A stretch of 64,000 nucleotides of DNA, taken from JAAXQD01 sp963790095. Its GTDB lineage: Bacteria; Desulfobacterota; Desulfobacteria; Desulfobacterales; UBA11574. The DNA lies in assembly GCA_963790095.1 (NCBI GenBank), contig CAWBNO010000007.1:35301-99300 (forward strand). The letters are read 5' to 3'. The notes beneath the pieces were generated by a model. The model was given only the letters and a program-made list of their open reading frames with translations. It was not told the DNA's origin and did no database searches. Position 1 is the first letter of the stretch. Each line of letters opens with the position of its first letter. Shown piece by piece: positions 42,715 to 52,074 of the stretch. The position numbers and the translations under genes are program-made.

Positions 42715-43089
42715 ATGGATAAGAAAGAATTTAGATATTTTAGAAAAAGGCTGGGGAAAACTCAGCGCCAGATGGCCCAGCTCCTCGGCGTGTCCCTTAA
42801 GGCGGTACACAGCTACGAACAGGGATGGCGGTCGGTACCGTACTATGTGGAGCGCCAGGTTTTTTTCCTGGTTTCAAGGATACAGAAAGATTTCGAAGAA
42901 AAAAACCCGTGCTGGGTAATAAAAAAATGTCCTTCTGAAAAGAAAAAGCAGTGCCCGGCCTGGGAGTTTAACGCCGGAGATCTTTGCTGGTTTATCAGTG
43001 GAACGATTTGTGACGGAACCGTTCAGAAAAAGTGGGGAGAAAAAATGAAGTTTTGTCGATCTTGTGACATATTGAAATCGTTATTTTAG
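42715..43089 (+). CDS. XRE-type HTH protein with C-terminal Cys-rich domain, 124 aa
   Basis: Residues 1-50 are a helix-turn-helix of the Cro/XRE kind (YFRKRLGKTQRQMAQLLGVS, then LKAVHSYEQGWRSVP). The second half has seven Cys: CWVIKKCPSEKKKQCPAWEF, DLCWFISGTICDGT and KFCRSCDIL. This tail probably binds zinc or an Fe-S cluster and could make DNA binding metal- or redox-dependent. The gene diverges from the hgc operon about 0.7 kb away, and its promoter region holds a weak copy of the shared palindrome, so it is one candidate for the regulator. No measured target is known. Confidence 0.8.
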   Translation: MDKKEFRYFRKRLGKTQRQMAQLLGVSLKAVHSYEQGWRSVPYYVERQVFFLVSRIQKDFEEKNPCWVIKKCPSEKKKQCPAWEFNAGDLCWFISGTICDGTVQKKWGEKMKFCRSCDILKSLF

Positions 43090-43120
43090 CCCGAATCACC
43101 CATCAATATGGATCCGTTTT

Positions 43121-46093
43121 TTACCGGTCGGTTGTTCCGTGCTGATGTGAAAAATTTCCAAAATAAAACATTTCCATCTCCTTATCCAACGACTGACCCT
43201 TCCGATGGATCTGAACTTTAACATTGCTTCCAATTTTGCTGTAAAACAGCTGGAGTTTCAAGTCGGCCAACGATGTTATTGCCTGCCCGTCAAAGGCCTT
43301 AATGACATCCCCTTCCTGCAACCCTGCTTTTTTTGCGGGGCCATTATGGCTGACACCTGTGACTTCAAGGCCCTGGTCTTTTTCTTCAACCATTACACCC
43401 AGTTTGGGTGATTCCTCCCCTTTTAGCTCCGTGGTTAAAAGTACATAATCCGCAATGCTGTCTTCAATTTCTTCATCCTGCACAACAACTTTAAACGGCT
43501 CGTGATTACGCCGATGCAAGCGCCCGGGGATTCCATATTTATGCCTGACATGGCCGTTGCCCGCCAGAATCACCAGCTTGCTTTCCGGGGTGTCTGCCAG
43601 AAACTTTTGGGCAGATTCCGCCATGCCTTCATCCCACAGGGTTTGCGCCTGGAAAAAATAATTAAAATCTTTGAGGTCCTTTTGTTGGGTGTGTAATGTG
43701 AATACGGTGTTCAAATCCTTCCGATACTGTTCATTTGAAAAATCCATTGCAGAAGGGAGCTGTTTCTTTTGGTCGTCGGGCAGGCTGTACAGGCCTTCCC
43801 GTGCAACTTTACGGCTGATATCTCCTTGGATATTGAGGGCTATAACCGGGATGTTTTGTTGTTTAAGATAATCGACGATGGGTTTATACAGATTGTAATC
43901 GTAACCCCATCGGCTGAAATATTCCGATTTTTGTAGAAATGTTCGCTCATCAATCTGTCCGGCCAGGTATTCGTTCACCACCTGTTGAAAAGGCTTTTGA
44001 AGCATTTCCATTCCCACAGCCAGTCTATATCCGGACTCGTGCATCTTTTTAATGATCTGCAACTGATTAATATGGTGGGCAAACCGGTCGTGCCGCTCTC
44101 CAACATAAATTATCCGGGCGGTTGCGAGCTGGGGAATGATATCGTCAACCGTCGCCAGTGAATCGGGAATTACGGCTTTGGTTGCCGGATGAGACAAGAC
44201 CCGAATGCCGCTATCTGTTTTGGCCGTGGCCTTGAAGGTGTTTCGGCCCGCGTCGAAGGCCAGTTCGGTGTATTTACCGTAGTGGGGTATTTTGCCCTGA
44301 ACCGCCTGAGTTTCTGTTTTGTTTTTGGCATGCAACAGTGCAATTCGTTCGGATGCATTGTACGGGTTTTTGTAAACTTTCAGGCGCAATCCATCTTTCG
44401 GGACAACCTGTTTGCCAAGCAGCATATCCACAAGAGGATTGTCGTAGCCTGCAATCAGCATCGAATTTTCTTTCATCTGGATGAATGAAAATTTTTCCGG
44501 TGTAACATAGGTTATATTTTCAATCCCCAGCGCATCAATCAGCGGCTGGTATGTTGAGCGCTGCGAGGATGAAATAACCGCCGTCAGATTTTTTTTGCCC
44601 ATGATCCCAGCCAGAACCGGCGGGATCTCTTCAGGAGACAATTGCCGCATGAGTGCGTAGTCCTCATCCATGACAACGGTATTGGGCGATTCTTCCAGAG
44701 TAATTCGGATTTTTTCTTTGGGCGTTTTCACATGGACGGTGTGCATTCGTTTTCCGCTGTTGGTGTGCAACGTGATGGGGATGCTCAGGGGATAAGGTCC
44801 ATCGTTCTGCAGCAGGTCGAAGTTCAGTTCAAGTTTTCCCTGGGCCACATACAACTCTGCATTTTCCACACCGAGACGTGGAATATTTTTTCGGGTGAGC
44901 CAGTCCCCAAAGTATGTGTACAGTTCTTCTCCGGTTTCTTTTTCAAAAGCGCGCTGGATATCGTGCCATGAGGCATTGCGGAAACGATTCTGCCGGATGA
45001 ATTCCCGCAGGGCTGCAAAAAATGATCGATCACCATATTGTTTTCGCAGCATATGAAAGATCATGGCAGCTTTGCCATAGCCGATGACGCTTTGGGCTTT
45101 ATGCCGACTGCTTTTAAACGCGTATAACGGAAAGGCATTGTCTGCATTGACGTACGCATGGTAATCCACAAGGATTTGTTTGCGATAGGCAGTATCTTTC
45201 CCTTCCAGAGCAGCATAGTGGTGATCTGAGAGATAGGTTGTTAACCCTTCCGCCCAGTTGCCGGACACAAAATCGATGAACACGGAATTTCCAAACCATT
45301 GATGCAGAACTTCGTGCCCCAGAGAGGTTTGGACGATGAAGGGCAAATTTACCACCTGGCTGCCCAGAAGGGTAAATGTGGGCATGGAATTGCCTGTGGG
45401 CAAAATATTTTCAACAATTGCAAAACGTTTATATGGATAAGGGGTGAGAAGCTTTTCGTACATTGCCAGATATTTTTTTGTATGGGCCATATACCCGTCT
45501 GCAAGGTGCGCATCTTCTTCGAAGAAATAGGCTTCAAGAACGATATCGTTGTAGCGGTCTTTTTTTAAAATGTAACGGGTGGACGCCGCCAGATGCAAAC
45601 CGTCCAGGGGATAGTCAAACTGAAACACAAATGTTTCTGTTTTGCCATGTTTTTCCACGGTCACCGACTCAGATTCCGAGGTGGCAATAAAATTTTCCGG
45701 TAGGGTCACGGTGAGGGCGTACTCAACAAGATCATCCGGGCAAGGATACCAGTTATCGATTAAGACCACGTGGTTTTCATCGATAAAATTAATTCCCTTT
45801 TCAGGAAACTCGGCTTCATAGCTGATGGTTATTTCTTGGCCGCTTTCGAGGGTCAGCTTGACGTTTTCATCAGCGGTACGGAGGACGTCGTCGCCGTCGA
45901 TCTTCAATTTTCGGAGGTTCCGAACCGACAGACCGATGTTCATAGGACGATCCCCTTTAAGGCGCCCGGTACCCGTGATTTTTCGTTCACCAGGATTTAT
46001 ATGAACATCGAGTGCGTAATATAGGTTCGCACTCCAGCCGGTAGCAGGAATACACATCATTAAAACAAAGACCAGTTTTCTGATTATGGGCAT
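43121..46093 (-). CDS. Exported M1 peptidase-ChaN-PDZ fusion protein, about 990 aa
   Basis: The start at 46093 (AGGG at 9 nt) gives a signal peptide (RKLVFVLMMCIPATGWSA). The N-terminal half is an M1 aminopeptidase with zinc motif HEVLHQWFGN and the third ligand Glu in NWAEGLTTYL (about residue 258 onward). The next part is a ChaN/DUF399-type domain (IIYVGERHDRFAHHINQLQI, AVGMEMLQKPFQQ, IPVIALNIQGD, ILAGNGHVRHKYGIPGRL), a family linked to haem or iron handling. The C-terminus is a PDZ domain (GVMVEEKDQGLEVTGV, GPAKKAGLQEGDVIKAFDGQ). It acts in the periplasm or at the surface. Fusion of all three is unusual; perhaps haem-peptide scavenging. Confidence 0.85.
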   Translation of the reverse strand: MPIIRKLVFVLMMCIPATGWSANLYYALDVHINPGERKITGTGRLKGDRPMNIGLSVRNLRKLKIDGDDVLRTADENVKLTLESGQEITISYEAEFPEKGINFIDENHVVLIDNWYPCPDDLVEYALTVTLPENFIATSESESVTVEKHGKTETFVFQFDYPLDGLHLAASTRYILKKDRYNDIVLEAYFFEEDAHLADGYMAHTKKYLAMYEKLLTPYPYKRFAIVENILPTGNSMPTFTLLGSQVVNLPFIVQTSLGHEVLHQWFGNSVFIDFVSGNWAEGLTTYLSDHHYAALEGKDTAYRKQILVDYHAYVNADNAFPLYAFKSSRHKAQSVIGYGKAAMIFHMLRKQYGDRSFFAALREFIRQNRFRNASWHDIQRAFEKETGEELYTYFGDWLTRKNIPRLGVENAELYVAQGKLELNFDLLQNDGPYPLSIPITLHTNSGKRMHTVHVKTPKEKIRITLEESPNTVVMDEDYALMRQLSPEEIPPVLAGIMGKKNLTAVISSSQRSTYQPLIDALGIENITYVTPEKFSFIQMKENSMLIAGYDNPLVDMLLGKQVVPKDGLRLKVYKNPYNASERIALLHAKNKTETQAVQGKIPHYGKYTELAFDAGRNTFKATAKTDSGIRVLSHPATKAVIPDSLATVDDIIPQLATARIIYVGERHDRFAHHINQLQIIKKMHESGYRLAVGMEMLQKPFQQVVNEYLAGQIDERTFLQKSEYFSRWGYDYNLYKPIVDYLKQQNIPVIALNIQGDISRKVAREGLYSLPDDQKKQLPSAMDFSNEQYRKDLNTVFTLHTQQKDLKDFNYFFQAQTLWDEGMAESAQKFLADTPESKLVILAGNGHVRHKYGIPGRLHRRNHEPFKVVVQDEEIEDSIADYVLLTTELKGEESPKLGVMVEEKDQGLEVTGVSHNGPAKKAGLQEGDVIKAFDGQAITSLADLKLQLFYSKIGSNVKVQIHRKGQSLDKEMEMFYFGNFSHQHGTTDR

Positions 46094-46342
46094 GCTGAAT
46101 TTCCCTGCAAAAAATGATGACCAAACCGATGTGGTAAAGGTGTTGAAACGTTTGCCGGTCAAGTGGGAATAATTACAGTAATATGTATTGTTTGCAAGAG
46201 AAAAATATTTCCATAAAAAATGGCGGTCCCCCAGGGAGGATTTTCACTTTGTTGAACCCGCCGGGAGGAATTCCCGCGAAGTTGTGGTTCGGCGGTTCCC
46301 CCCCGGAAAAGCCGAAATTATTAGGCTTCAAGGGGATAGCGG

Positions 46343-46963
46343 CTACTGTTTCATGCTTTTTTTCAAATTTTCCACCAGTTTTTTAATCGGTTCTCCGGTT
46401 GGCGATGTTGCCTGGGGATTGAGCTTGACGAGTTCTTCCCATGTTTGAACCGTGCCTTCCATGTCGTTTAAGTCGTGCATCAGAACGACACCTTTATTAA
46501 ACCGAACGGTTTCATGGCCGGGGTCGATCTTTATGGCTCTATCAAAGGCCTCAATGGCTTTCTTGGGTTGTCCGGACCGGCGATACATTACAGCCAAATC
46601 GTTCATGACATCGGCATCGTTGGGGTTCAACTCCAGGGCTTTTTTATATGCCGTGATCGCTTTTTCATGGTTGCCGGCATCAAAATATAGATTGCCCAGA
46701 TCTATCCATGCCTTAACATCATCCGGGGTTTCGGAGGTCCTTTTTTCAAGCTCGAAAATTTGGGCAGCCCTTTCTGCCGAAATCTTCTGATCTTGTCCGG
46801 CCGGCTGGGGCATCGCGGCTTTTTGTACCGAATCCCCGTTGCTCGATTTATAAACACCGAAAACAACCCCCCCTAAAAAACCGATCAACAGGGCAACAAA
46901 AGCGACAATCAGCAGGGTCTCTTTTTTTACGTATTTGCCATTTTCGTGGTCTTTCTTTTCCAT
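46343..46963 (-). CDS. Membrane-anchored TPR protein, 206 aa
   Basis: The ATG at 46963 has GGGAG upstream. One transmembrane helix near the N-terminus (TLLIVAFVALLIGFLGGVVF) is followed by tetratricopeptide units: AWIDLGNLYFDAGNHEKAIT, AYKKALELNPNDADVMNDLA, VMYRRSGQPKKAIEAFDRAI and KIDPGHETVRFNKGVVLMHD. It resembles CcmH/NrfG-type or assembly-scaffold TPR proteins, but no cytochrome-biogenesis genes adjoin it. The role is likely protein-protein contact at the membrane. Confidence 0.85.
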   Translation of the reverse strand: MEKKDHENGKYVKKETLLIVAFVALLIGFLGGVVFGVYKSSNGDSVQKAAMPQPAGQDQKISAERAAQIFELEKRTSETPDDVKAWIDLGNLYFDAGNHEKAITAYKKALELNPNDADVMNDLAVMYRRSGQPKKAIEAFDRAIKIDPGHETVRFNKGVVLMHDLNDMEGTVQTWEELVKLNPQATSPTGEPIKKLVENLKKSMKQ

Positions 46964-47117
46964 ACAATCTCCCAATTTGAATCGCATTACAATGGAATGT
47001 TAAAATGATTCCAATGTGTTATGACCGACCATTTCCTCCCGGTGTTTTGAACGAAGTGAAATCCCCTCTGGCGGCCTTCATAATCTTTTCAAACGTTTGA
47101 AGCCGCGAGTTGGCATA

Positions 47118-47145
47118 TTTATACTACATTGTGGCTATGGGTCAA
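47118..47145 (-). promoter_or_regulatory. Promoter with spacer palindrome (copy 5), TPR gene
   Basis: Minus strand TTGACC (47145-47140), spacer with CCACAATGTAG (47134-47124) and TATAAA (47123-47118). It lies 155 bp before the TPR start. Confidence 0.5.
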
Positions 47146-47750
47146 TAGGTATTATATTTCCGCCCAGGGTGAACGCATTTGATTTCGGTACAGCGAAGCG
47201 ACGGCGTGTTTCTCTTGGAAACCGAGTGGCTGTTTGAAGGGCTTTAGCACCCGTTAGACCGAGCCGAATTAAATTATGATTTAAAAAATCCATCAGATAT
47301 TTTATGAAATAATGGTTCGTTATAACTCTGGCACGGCTCGGGCTTACGGGTGCTTAAGCACAAGTTCCAGTCGGTTGGAAAGAGATATGCGCCGTCATGG
47401 AGCGTTCTCTCTCTATTAGAATTCAAACGCGTTTGTCCTGTATTTCCGGCCGGCTGTGGAGGCAAAGTTTAGGCTGTAAAGCCTGATCTTTCTTTTCTGT
47501 TTAACGGGGCAAAAATCCCATATGCGGATCGGCGGGGAACTTCATTAAGACTGACGGTCTCTAAAATATCTGGAACGATAAAATTGTAACGCGGGGTGTG
47601 GGCATTCTGAACAGGCATTCCGTGGGCGTGTCGAAACCACCCGTGAAATACCCACATCCCCGTTTGGATTCATTTCAAAAACACTCGGTCCGTGATTTAA
47701 CCGAGAAGAGAAAACAGAAATATAAATATTTCCGGATGGTTTCTAACACA
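47146..47750. other. Intergenic, no supported gene
   Basis: Only short frames without ribosome-binding sites. Contains the inverted repeat at 47243-47357. Confidence 0.4.
47243..47357. repeat. Inverted repeat with 24-bp arms
   Basis: The left arm TAGCACCCGTTAGACCGAGC (within 47243-47266) matches the complement of 47334-47357 at 21 of 24 positions. About 67 bp separate the arms. It may be a decayed miniature transposon or a terminator-like structure. Confidence 0.6.
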
Positions 47751-48020
47751 TTACTTTATGGCGTCTTTTAAATGTTTTCCCGGTAAAAACCGGACAACAT
47801 TTTTAGATGGTATTTTTATTTCTTCACCGGTTTGGGGATTTCTTCCTTTTCTGGCGTTCCGTTTGGATACTTTAAACGTTCCAAAGCCGGTAAGCGACAC
47901 CGAATCCCCTTTTTTTAATGTGTCACTGATGGCTGAAAGCAGACTTTCAAGGGCGCGCTGAGCCTCTTTCTGGGAATCAAGCTTTTCTGACATGTGGTGA
48001 ATTAACTCTGTTTTCGTCAT
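47751..48020 (-). CDS. HU/IHF-family DNA-binding protein, 89 aa
   Basis: Full-length HU fold: MTKTELIHHMSEKLDSQKEA (helix 1), VSLTGFGTFKVSKRNARKGR and NPQTGEEIKIPSKNVVRFLP, the DNA-bending beta arm with its conserved Asn-Pro. It compacts and bends DNA as a dimer. Beyond HU against IHF, assignment is not possible by eye; the sequence is nearer HU. Single gene. Confidence 0.92.
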   Translation of the reverse strand: MTKTELIHHMSEKLDSQKEAQRALESLLSAISDTLKKGDSVSLTGFGTFKVSKRNARKGRNPQTGEEIKIPSKNVVRFLPGKHLKDAIK

Positions 48021-48103
48021 ATAATTTTCCTCTCAATTAAAAATAATTACCACCGCCGATGATAATGATATATTAAGGTGATTGAAAACACTCTGGATTG
48101 TGA

Positions 48104-48319
48104 TCAACCGTCAAATTCATCGAATTTTTGCCGATGACGCTTCTTTTTATTTTTAGGTTTCCAAGGTTCCTGGCGTTCGACATCCCGGGATTTATGCCGA
48201 CGACACTGGGGACAGCGCAGCGGCAGGTCAAATCCTCTCTGCTCGAACTTTTCCTGTTCATCGAAGGTGAGTTCGAAATTTTCCTGACACTGGATACAAG
48301 CAAGGATTAAATTTTCCAT
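48104..48319 (-). CDS. Small zinc-ribbon protein, 71 aa
   Basis: Two CxxC pairs about 30 residues apart (ACIQCQ at 8-11 and LRCPQC near 35-38), with LTFDEQEKFEQRGFDLPLRC between them. This is the pattern of the probable zinc-ribbon family found in many bacteria. The C-terminus is strongly basic (KPKNKKKRHRQKF), suitable for nucleic-acid binding. Function unknown. Confidence 0.75.
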   Translation of the reverse strand: MENLILACIQCQENFELTFDEQEKFEQRGFDLPLRCPQCRRHKSRDVERQEPWKPKNKKKRHRQKFDEFDG

Positions 48320-48447
48320 AATCTTTTTCTTTTTTTTTATCTAATGGTTAATGGTGGGGAATAGATCTTTTTACCCCTTGAAGTTCCCTGCAGCCCCCTT
48401 GAGATGGGATCTATGTTCTGCTCCGACAAACTGCGGGGAATCCGCCT

Positions 48448-48478
48448 GCCCGGTTGAATTTGGGAGATTCAACCGGGC
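48448..48478. repeat. Perfect 12-bp inverted repeat (hairpin)
   Basis: GCCCGGTTGAAT (48448-48459) and ATTCAACCGGGC (48467-48478) flank TTGGGAG. No T tract follows on either strand, so it is not a standard terminator. Confidence 0.6.
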
Positions 48479-48544
48479 AAGGGGTTGCAGTTCATTGAAA
48501 TTGTTGAGGGAACCACTCTTTACTAACAGCACTTGGGTCCTTAA

Positions 48545-48799
48545 TTAATTGTCTAATACTTCGAAGCGATTTACGTCGATGGTGAACTTTCCGTCCGATA
48601 TTTTTAACACACAACCGGTAACTTTCACTTTTTCATTGATGAAGTCGAATACGTTGTTACCTGGCTGGTAACTTTTAACGATATATTCATTTTCATCAAA
48701 GGCCTGTATGGAAACACCAATGACATTCTCTTTATCATCCCATTTCTCAGGGATTAAAATGCCGGTAACGGTTCGCTGAGGGTTGTCTTTGGTTTTCAA
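48545..48799 (-). CDS. Small OB-fold-like protein, 84 aa, unknown
   Basis: A TTG start at 48799 has GGAG six bases upstream, which fixes the N-terminus at KTKDNPQRTVTG. The sequence has an alternating beta pattern (VTGILIPEKWDDKENVIGVS, EKVKVTGCVLKISDGKFTID) similar to OB-fold domains that bind nucleic acid or small ligands. I do not recognise the family. No signal peptide. Confidence 0.6.
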   Translation of the reverse strand: MKTKDNPQRTVTGILIPEKWDDKENVIGVSIQAFDENEYIVKSYQPGNNVFDFINEKVKVTGCVLKISDGKFTIDVNRFEVLDN

Positions 48800-49515
48800 T
48801 GGATTCTCCTCATGAAAAGGATGCCATCCCCTGGGCTTTCTTAAAAGGCGTTGAAAAGCAACGAACATGCCAAATTTGGATTTGCCGGCTTTTTTGAATT
48901 AAAAAATAAGGAATTCCTTTGCTATTTCAAAAGATTAAAACCTTTGCTGCCGCGGGTAAGATTTTACACGGCATACGATTCAACCCGGTTTTTGGGTTCC
49001 CCGGCATACCCTGAGGTTCGACATGGCCAAAACAAGAATTTCGAGTTCCGATTTCGGGTAAACTCAGAACCCAATATTCCGAATTCGCCACCGATAAAAA
49101 AAGGGGGATGATTTTTTTGCGGAATAGGCACGGCATCGAATAAATTCTCCTCAACTCCATTGAACGTCGGCCGCCGGCGCCAGTACCTCATCTGATAACG
49201 GATGGTTGGGGGATAAATTAAAATCCCTTGGAAATCATTTTTGTTGATATGGCCCATAAACTCTTGGTGCGGCTTTTTTCCATAATCGTTAAACCCGAAA
49301 ATCCGATACCGTCGGTGTTGGATTGGCAAAGTAATTGCATCAATTAAACCCTTTAAAGATTGCGGAACATGTTGTATTCAACTTTTCCTGTTTTTTGGCT
49401 CCCTGTTTAGCCATTCAAATTTAAACCTAGATTGAAGCAAAAATAACTTTTTTCCACATAGAGGGGTTTATCCCGATTAACACACCCCAATTAATAGCGA
49501 TGGCAGAAGAACACC
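48800..49515. other. Intergenic, no supported gene
   Basis: Over 700 bp with overlapping frames on both strands but no ribosome-binding site, domain or codon pattern that supports any of them. It ends at the DksA-like gene. Confidence 0.4.
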
Positions 49516-49866
49516 ATGAGAGAAGAACACCTTAATTTTTTCAAACAATTGCTCACCGAACAGTTGAGGACACTTTTGGGTCAGGCGGATCTTACGGTTA
49601 GAGGTTTGGTCGAAAACAACGAGACATCGGCGGATCTTCTGGACCGGGCGACGTTTGAATCTGAACGCGGCACAATGCTTCGAATCAGGGACAGGGAAAG
49701 CAAGCTTATTCGCAAGATCCAAAGAGCTCTCGAAAATTTAGACGACGGTACTTACGGGATTTGTGAGGTATGTGAAAAAGAGATCGCCATTGAACGCCTC
49801 AAGGCCAGACCGGTAACGACCCTTTGTATTCAGTGTAAAACGAAGATGGAGGCACTGGAAAGATGA
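49516..49866 (+). CDS. DksA/TraR-family zinc-finger protein, 116 aa
   Basis: An N-terminal coiled coil (EEHLNFFKQLLTEQLRTLLG) leads to the family motif LDDGTYGICEVCEKEI and CIQCK, the four-Cys zinc finger. The coiled-coil tip has ADLLDRATFESERG, where DksA has its acidic pair. These proteins bind RNA polymerase through the secondary channel and adjust stress and rRNA promoters. GAGAAGAACACC precedes the ATG at moderate strength. The next gene overlaps by 4 bp. Confidence 0.88.
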   Translation: MREEHLNFFKQLLTEQLRTLLGQADLTVRGLVENNETSADLLDRATFESERGTMLRIRDRESKLIRKIQRALENLDDGTYGICEVCEKEIAIERLKARPVTTLCIQCKTKMEALER

Positions 49867-50090
49867 AATCATCCATTGTTGAGGAACAGAAAACATCAAC
49901 CCCCTTAATATCCGTAAAACCGAAAAGCCAACGGAACACCAAACGCAAGGAAAATTATAAGAGCTACAAAAAAAAGGGCATTAAATCCGGAAGAAAATGT
50001 AGAATCTGTGGAAATGATCCCTATCCGAATTATTTTTTCTGCCCGTCCTGTCATCACAGAATCGGCGCGTACGAGGAAAACGAAGGATAA
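49863..50090 (+). CDS. Small basic zinc-finger protein, 75 aa
   Basis: Overlaps the dksA-like gene by ATGA, so it is co-translated. The N-terminal half is highly basic (KSQRNTKRKENYKSYKKKGI). The C-terminal half has CRICGNDPYPNYFFCPSCHH, two CxxC pairs of a zinc ribbon. A nucleic-acid-binding partner of the DksA-like protein is a reasonable guess. I do not recognise a named family. Confidence 0.7.
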   Translation: MKSSIVEEQKTSTPLISVKPKSQRNTKRKENYKSYKKKGIKSGRKCRICGNDPYPNYFFCPSCHHRIGAYEENEG

Positions 50091-50583
50091 TGGCTGGGTC
50101 ATTGTATTATAGATAAAAGAAGAATTATCCAAGCTCCCTTCTATCCCCGAAGGGGGTTTCCGGTGCGCTCCAACCTGCTCCAGAGAGCTTCAATAAAAAA
50201 CGTTCCACCCCCTCCCCGAAAAGATTTTTCTCTGAAAAACAGCCAGTTGAGCAATAATTTTAATTTCCGTGGATTCCAGCACCGTCCGATCCCTTTCTCG
50301 GGTTTTTAGCCGGCCCGGTCTCAAAATTTTTGTCCTTTTAATCTGGTCCATTTGTTTTTTTTATCGAACCTTCTCTACCATCCTGCCGGACATCGCCCCA
50401 CAATGTCTTTTTGGGTCTAATTTGCCAGCAGTGATTTTGATTTCAAGAAGGTCATTTTTTTGTGAATGGATTCTTTTTATGTTTGATTTACGTGTTTTTC
50501 TATAATAAAAATCCGTTCCCGATATATAAATTTGAATTTTGGAAGGGTATTCCCGATAAAATCGAGATATTTTGGAGAAACAT
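50091..50583. other. Intergenic leader, no supported gene
   Basis: Upstream of the sigma54 activator. A 78-codon frame (50269-50505) is hydrophobic but lacks a ribosome-binding site and family features. Confidence 0.4.
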
Positions 50584-51990
50584 ATGAGATCAGTTCTGGT
50601 TGTTTCGGAAACGCCGGATGATTACAAAAAAATTCATACCGCCTTTGACCCGGGGTGTTGCGTCGATAGAACCACCGGAAAAGACGAAGCGTTAAAAATC
50701 CTCAGAAAAAAACGGTACGATCTTGTTTTTATTGATCTAAAAATCCTCCTTCAATCGACTCAAAACAGTGACTATACACAGGTGTTGCGGCCATTAAAAC
50801 AGTTGTGTCCCACCATAGAAATTATCGTCATGGCCAGTTCCGATATGACCCGGGAGGTGGTCAAATTCGTAAAAGCCGGTGCCAGCGATTACCTTACATA
50901 CCCGTTGGATCCGGAGGAGGTCCAGCTGGTAACCGAGGAGATGAGCGAATCGATTATTCGGCAATCTGAACTCGATTATCTCAGAGAGCAGTTCTGGAGA
51001 TCGGACTCGCTGGAAATGGTTCATTCCAACAATGACACCGTTAAAGAAGTGTATAAAAAGATCCATAGGGTCGCGCCCACAAAAACAACCGTCTTGTTGG
51101 TCGGTGAAACAGGAACGGGGAAGGGCGTTTTGGCAAAATTAATACACCGGCACAGCAACCGGGAAAATGCTCAATTCATCAGCGTCCATTGCGGAGCTGT
51201 TCCGGAAACCCTTTTAGAAAGCGAGCTCTTCGGCCATGAAAAAGGCGCATTTACCGGTGCGTTCAAAAAAAAACTGGGTAAGTTTGAGATTGCCAGAAAT
51301 GGGACCCTGTTTCTGGATGAAATCGGCACCATAACGCCTTCGGCCCAGGTTAAACTGCTTCAAGTGCTCCAGGACGGTACCTATAATTGCGTAGGATCTG
51401 AAAAAATCATGGCAACCAACGCAAGAATTATCACCGCCACGAATTCCAATTTAAAAAAAATGACCGAAGACGGCGATTTCAGAAAAGACCTATATTATCG
51501 CCTGAACGTTTTTCCCATCGAAATTCCGCCGTTAAGAAAAAGGAAAGAAGATATTCTGTTGCTGATCCAGTTTTTTCTAAAAAAACTGAGCAAAGATTTA
51601 CAGAAAGATATTCATGACGTCCATCCCCAGGTCAAAGAAGCTCTGGAAAAATATTCATGGCCGGGGAACATAAGGGAGTTGGAAAATCTTTTGGAGCGGG
51701 CTTACATACTGGAGACCTCTGAGGTCCTGACCCCGGAGAGTTTCCCTGTAGAGCTTTTTGAACATGAAACTTCATCCCCAGCGTTGCCTTTGGGACCCGA
51801 TGGTTCACTGGCAGAAACGCGTCGAAAAGCCATAGAAAGTTTTGAGAAGAAATATCTTAAGGAATTGATATCCCGAAATAGCGGAAAAATAAACCAATCT
51901 GCCCAAGAGGCCGGTGTCAGTACCCGGCAGTTGCATAAACTCATGCTAAAATACGGTATCCGAAAGGAAGATTTCAAAAATAGAACCTAA
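50584..51990 (+). CDS. Sigma54 activator with degenerate receiver, 468 aa
   Basis: Start at 50584 (GGAG at 6 nt). The receiver-like domain keeps Asp in DLVFIDLKIL but its N-terminal acidic pair is displaced (VVSETPDDYKK) and the conserved Lys is Tyr (DYLTYPLDPEEV), so normal phosphorylation is doubtful. The AAA+ core is complete: GETGTGKGVLAKLI (Walker A), the GAFTGA loop, GTLFLDEIGTI and RKDLYYRLNVFPIEIPPLRK. The C-terminus carries a Fis helix-turn-helix (NQSAQEAGVSTRQLHKLM). It activates sigma54 promoters, perhaps under control other than phosphorylation. Confidence 0.88.
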   Translation: MRSVLVVSETPDDYKKIHTAFDPGCCVDRTTGKDEALKILRKKRYDLVFIDLKILLQSTQNSDYTQVLRPLKQLCPTIEIIVMASSDMTREVVKFVKAGASDYLTYPLDPEEVQLVTEEMSESIIRQSELDYLREQFWRSDSLEMVHSNNDTVKEVYKKIHRVAPTKTTVLLVGETGTGKGVLAKLIHRHSNRENAQFISVHCGAVPETLLESELFGHEKGAFTGAFKKKLGKFEIARNGTLFLDEIGTITPSAQVKLLQVLQDGTYNCVGSEKIMATNARIITATNSNLKKMTEDGDFRKDLYYRLNVFPIEIPPLRKRKEDILLLIQFFLKKLSKDLQKDIHDVHPQVKEALEKYSWPGNIRELENLLERAYILETSEVLTPESFPVELFEHETSSPALPLGPDGSLAETRRKAIESFEKKYLKELISRNSGKINQSAQEAGVSTRQLHKLMLKYGIRKEDFKNRT

Positions 51991-52020
51991 CCCGGTTTTT
52001 ATCACGGGCCTGATTTTTAA

Positions 52021-52070
52021 AAAGCGGGCTTCCGGCCTTTAACGGACCGAGGGGCCGATGCCCGCTCTTT
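52021..52070. terminator. Bidirectional terminator between convergent genes
   Basis: AGCGGGC (52023-52029) pairs with GCCCGCT (52060-52066), with inner GGCC pairing. It is flanked by TTTTTAAAAA on the left and CTTTAAATTT on the right. It lies between the sigma54 activator (+) and the OB-like secreted protein (-). Confidence 0.7.
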
Positions 52071-52074
52071 AAAT

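Noticed and set aside
48964..49329. A 121-codon minus-strand gene
   Set aside because: Pro/Arg/Tyr-rich product without recognisable domain, no ribosome-binding site, and competing frames on both strands.
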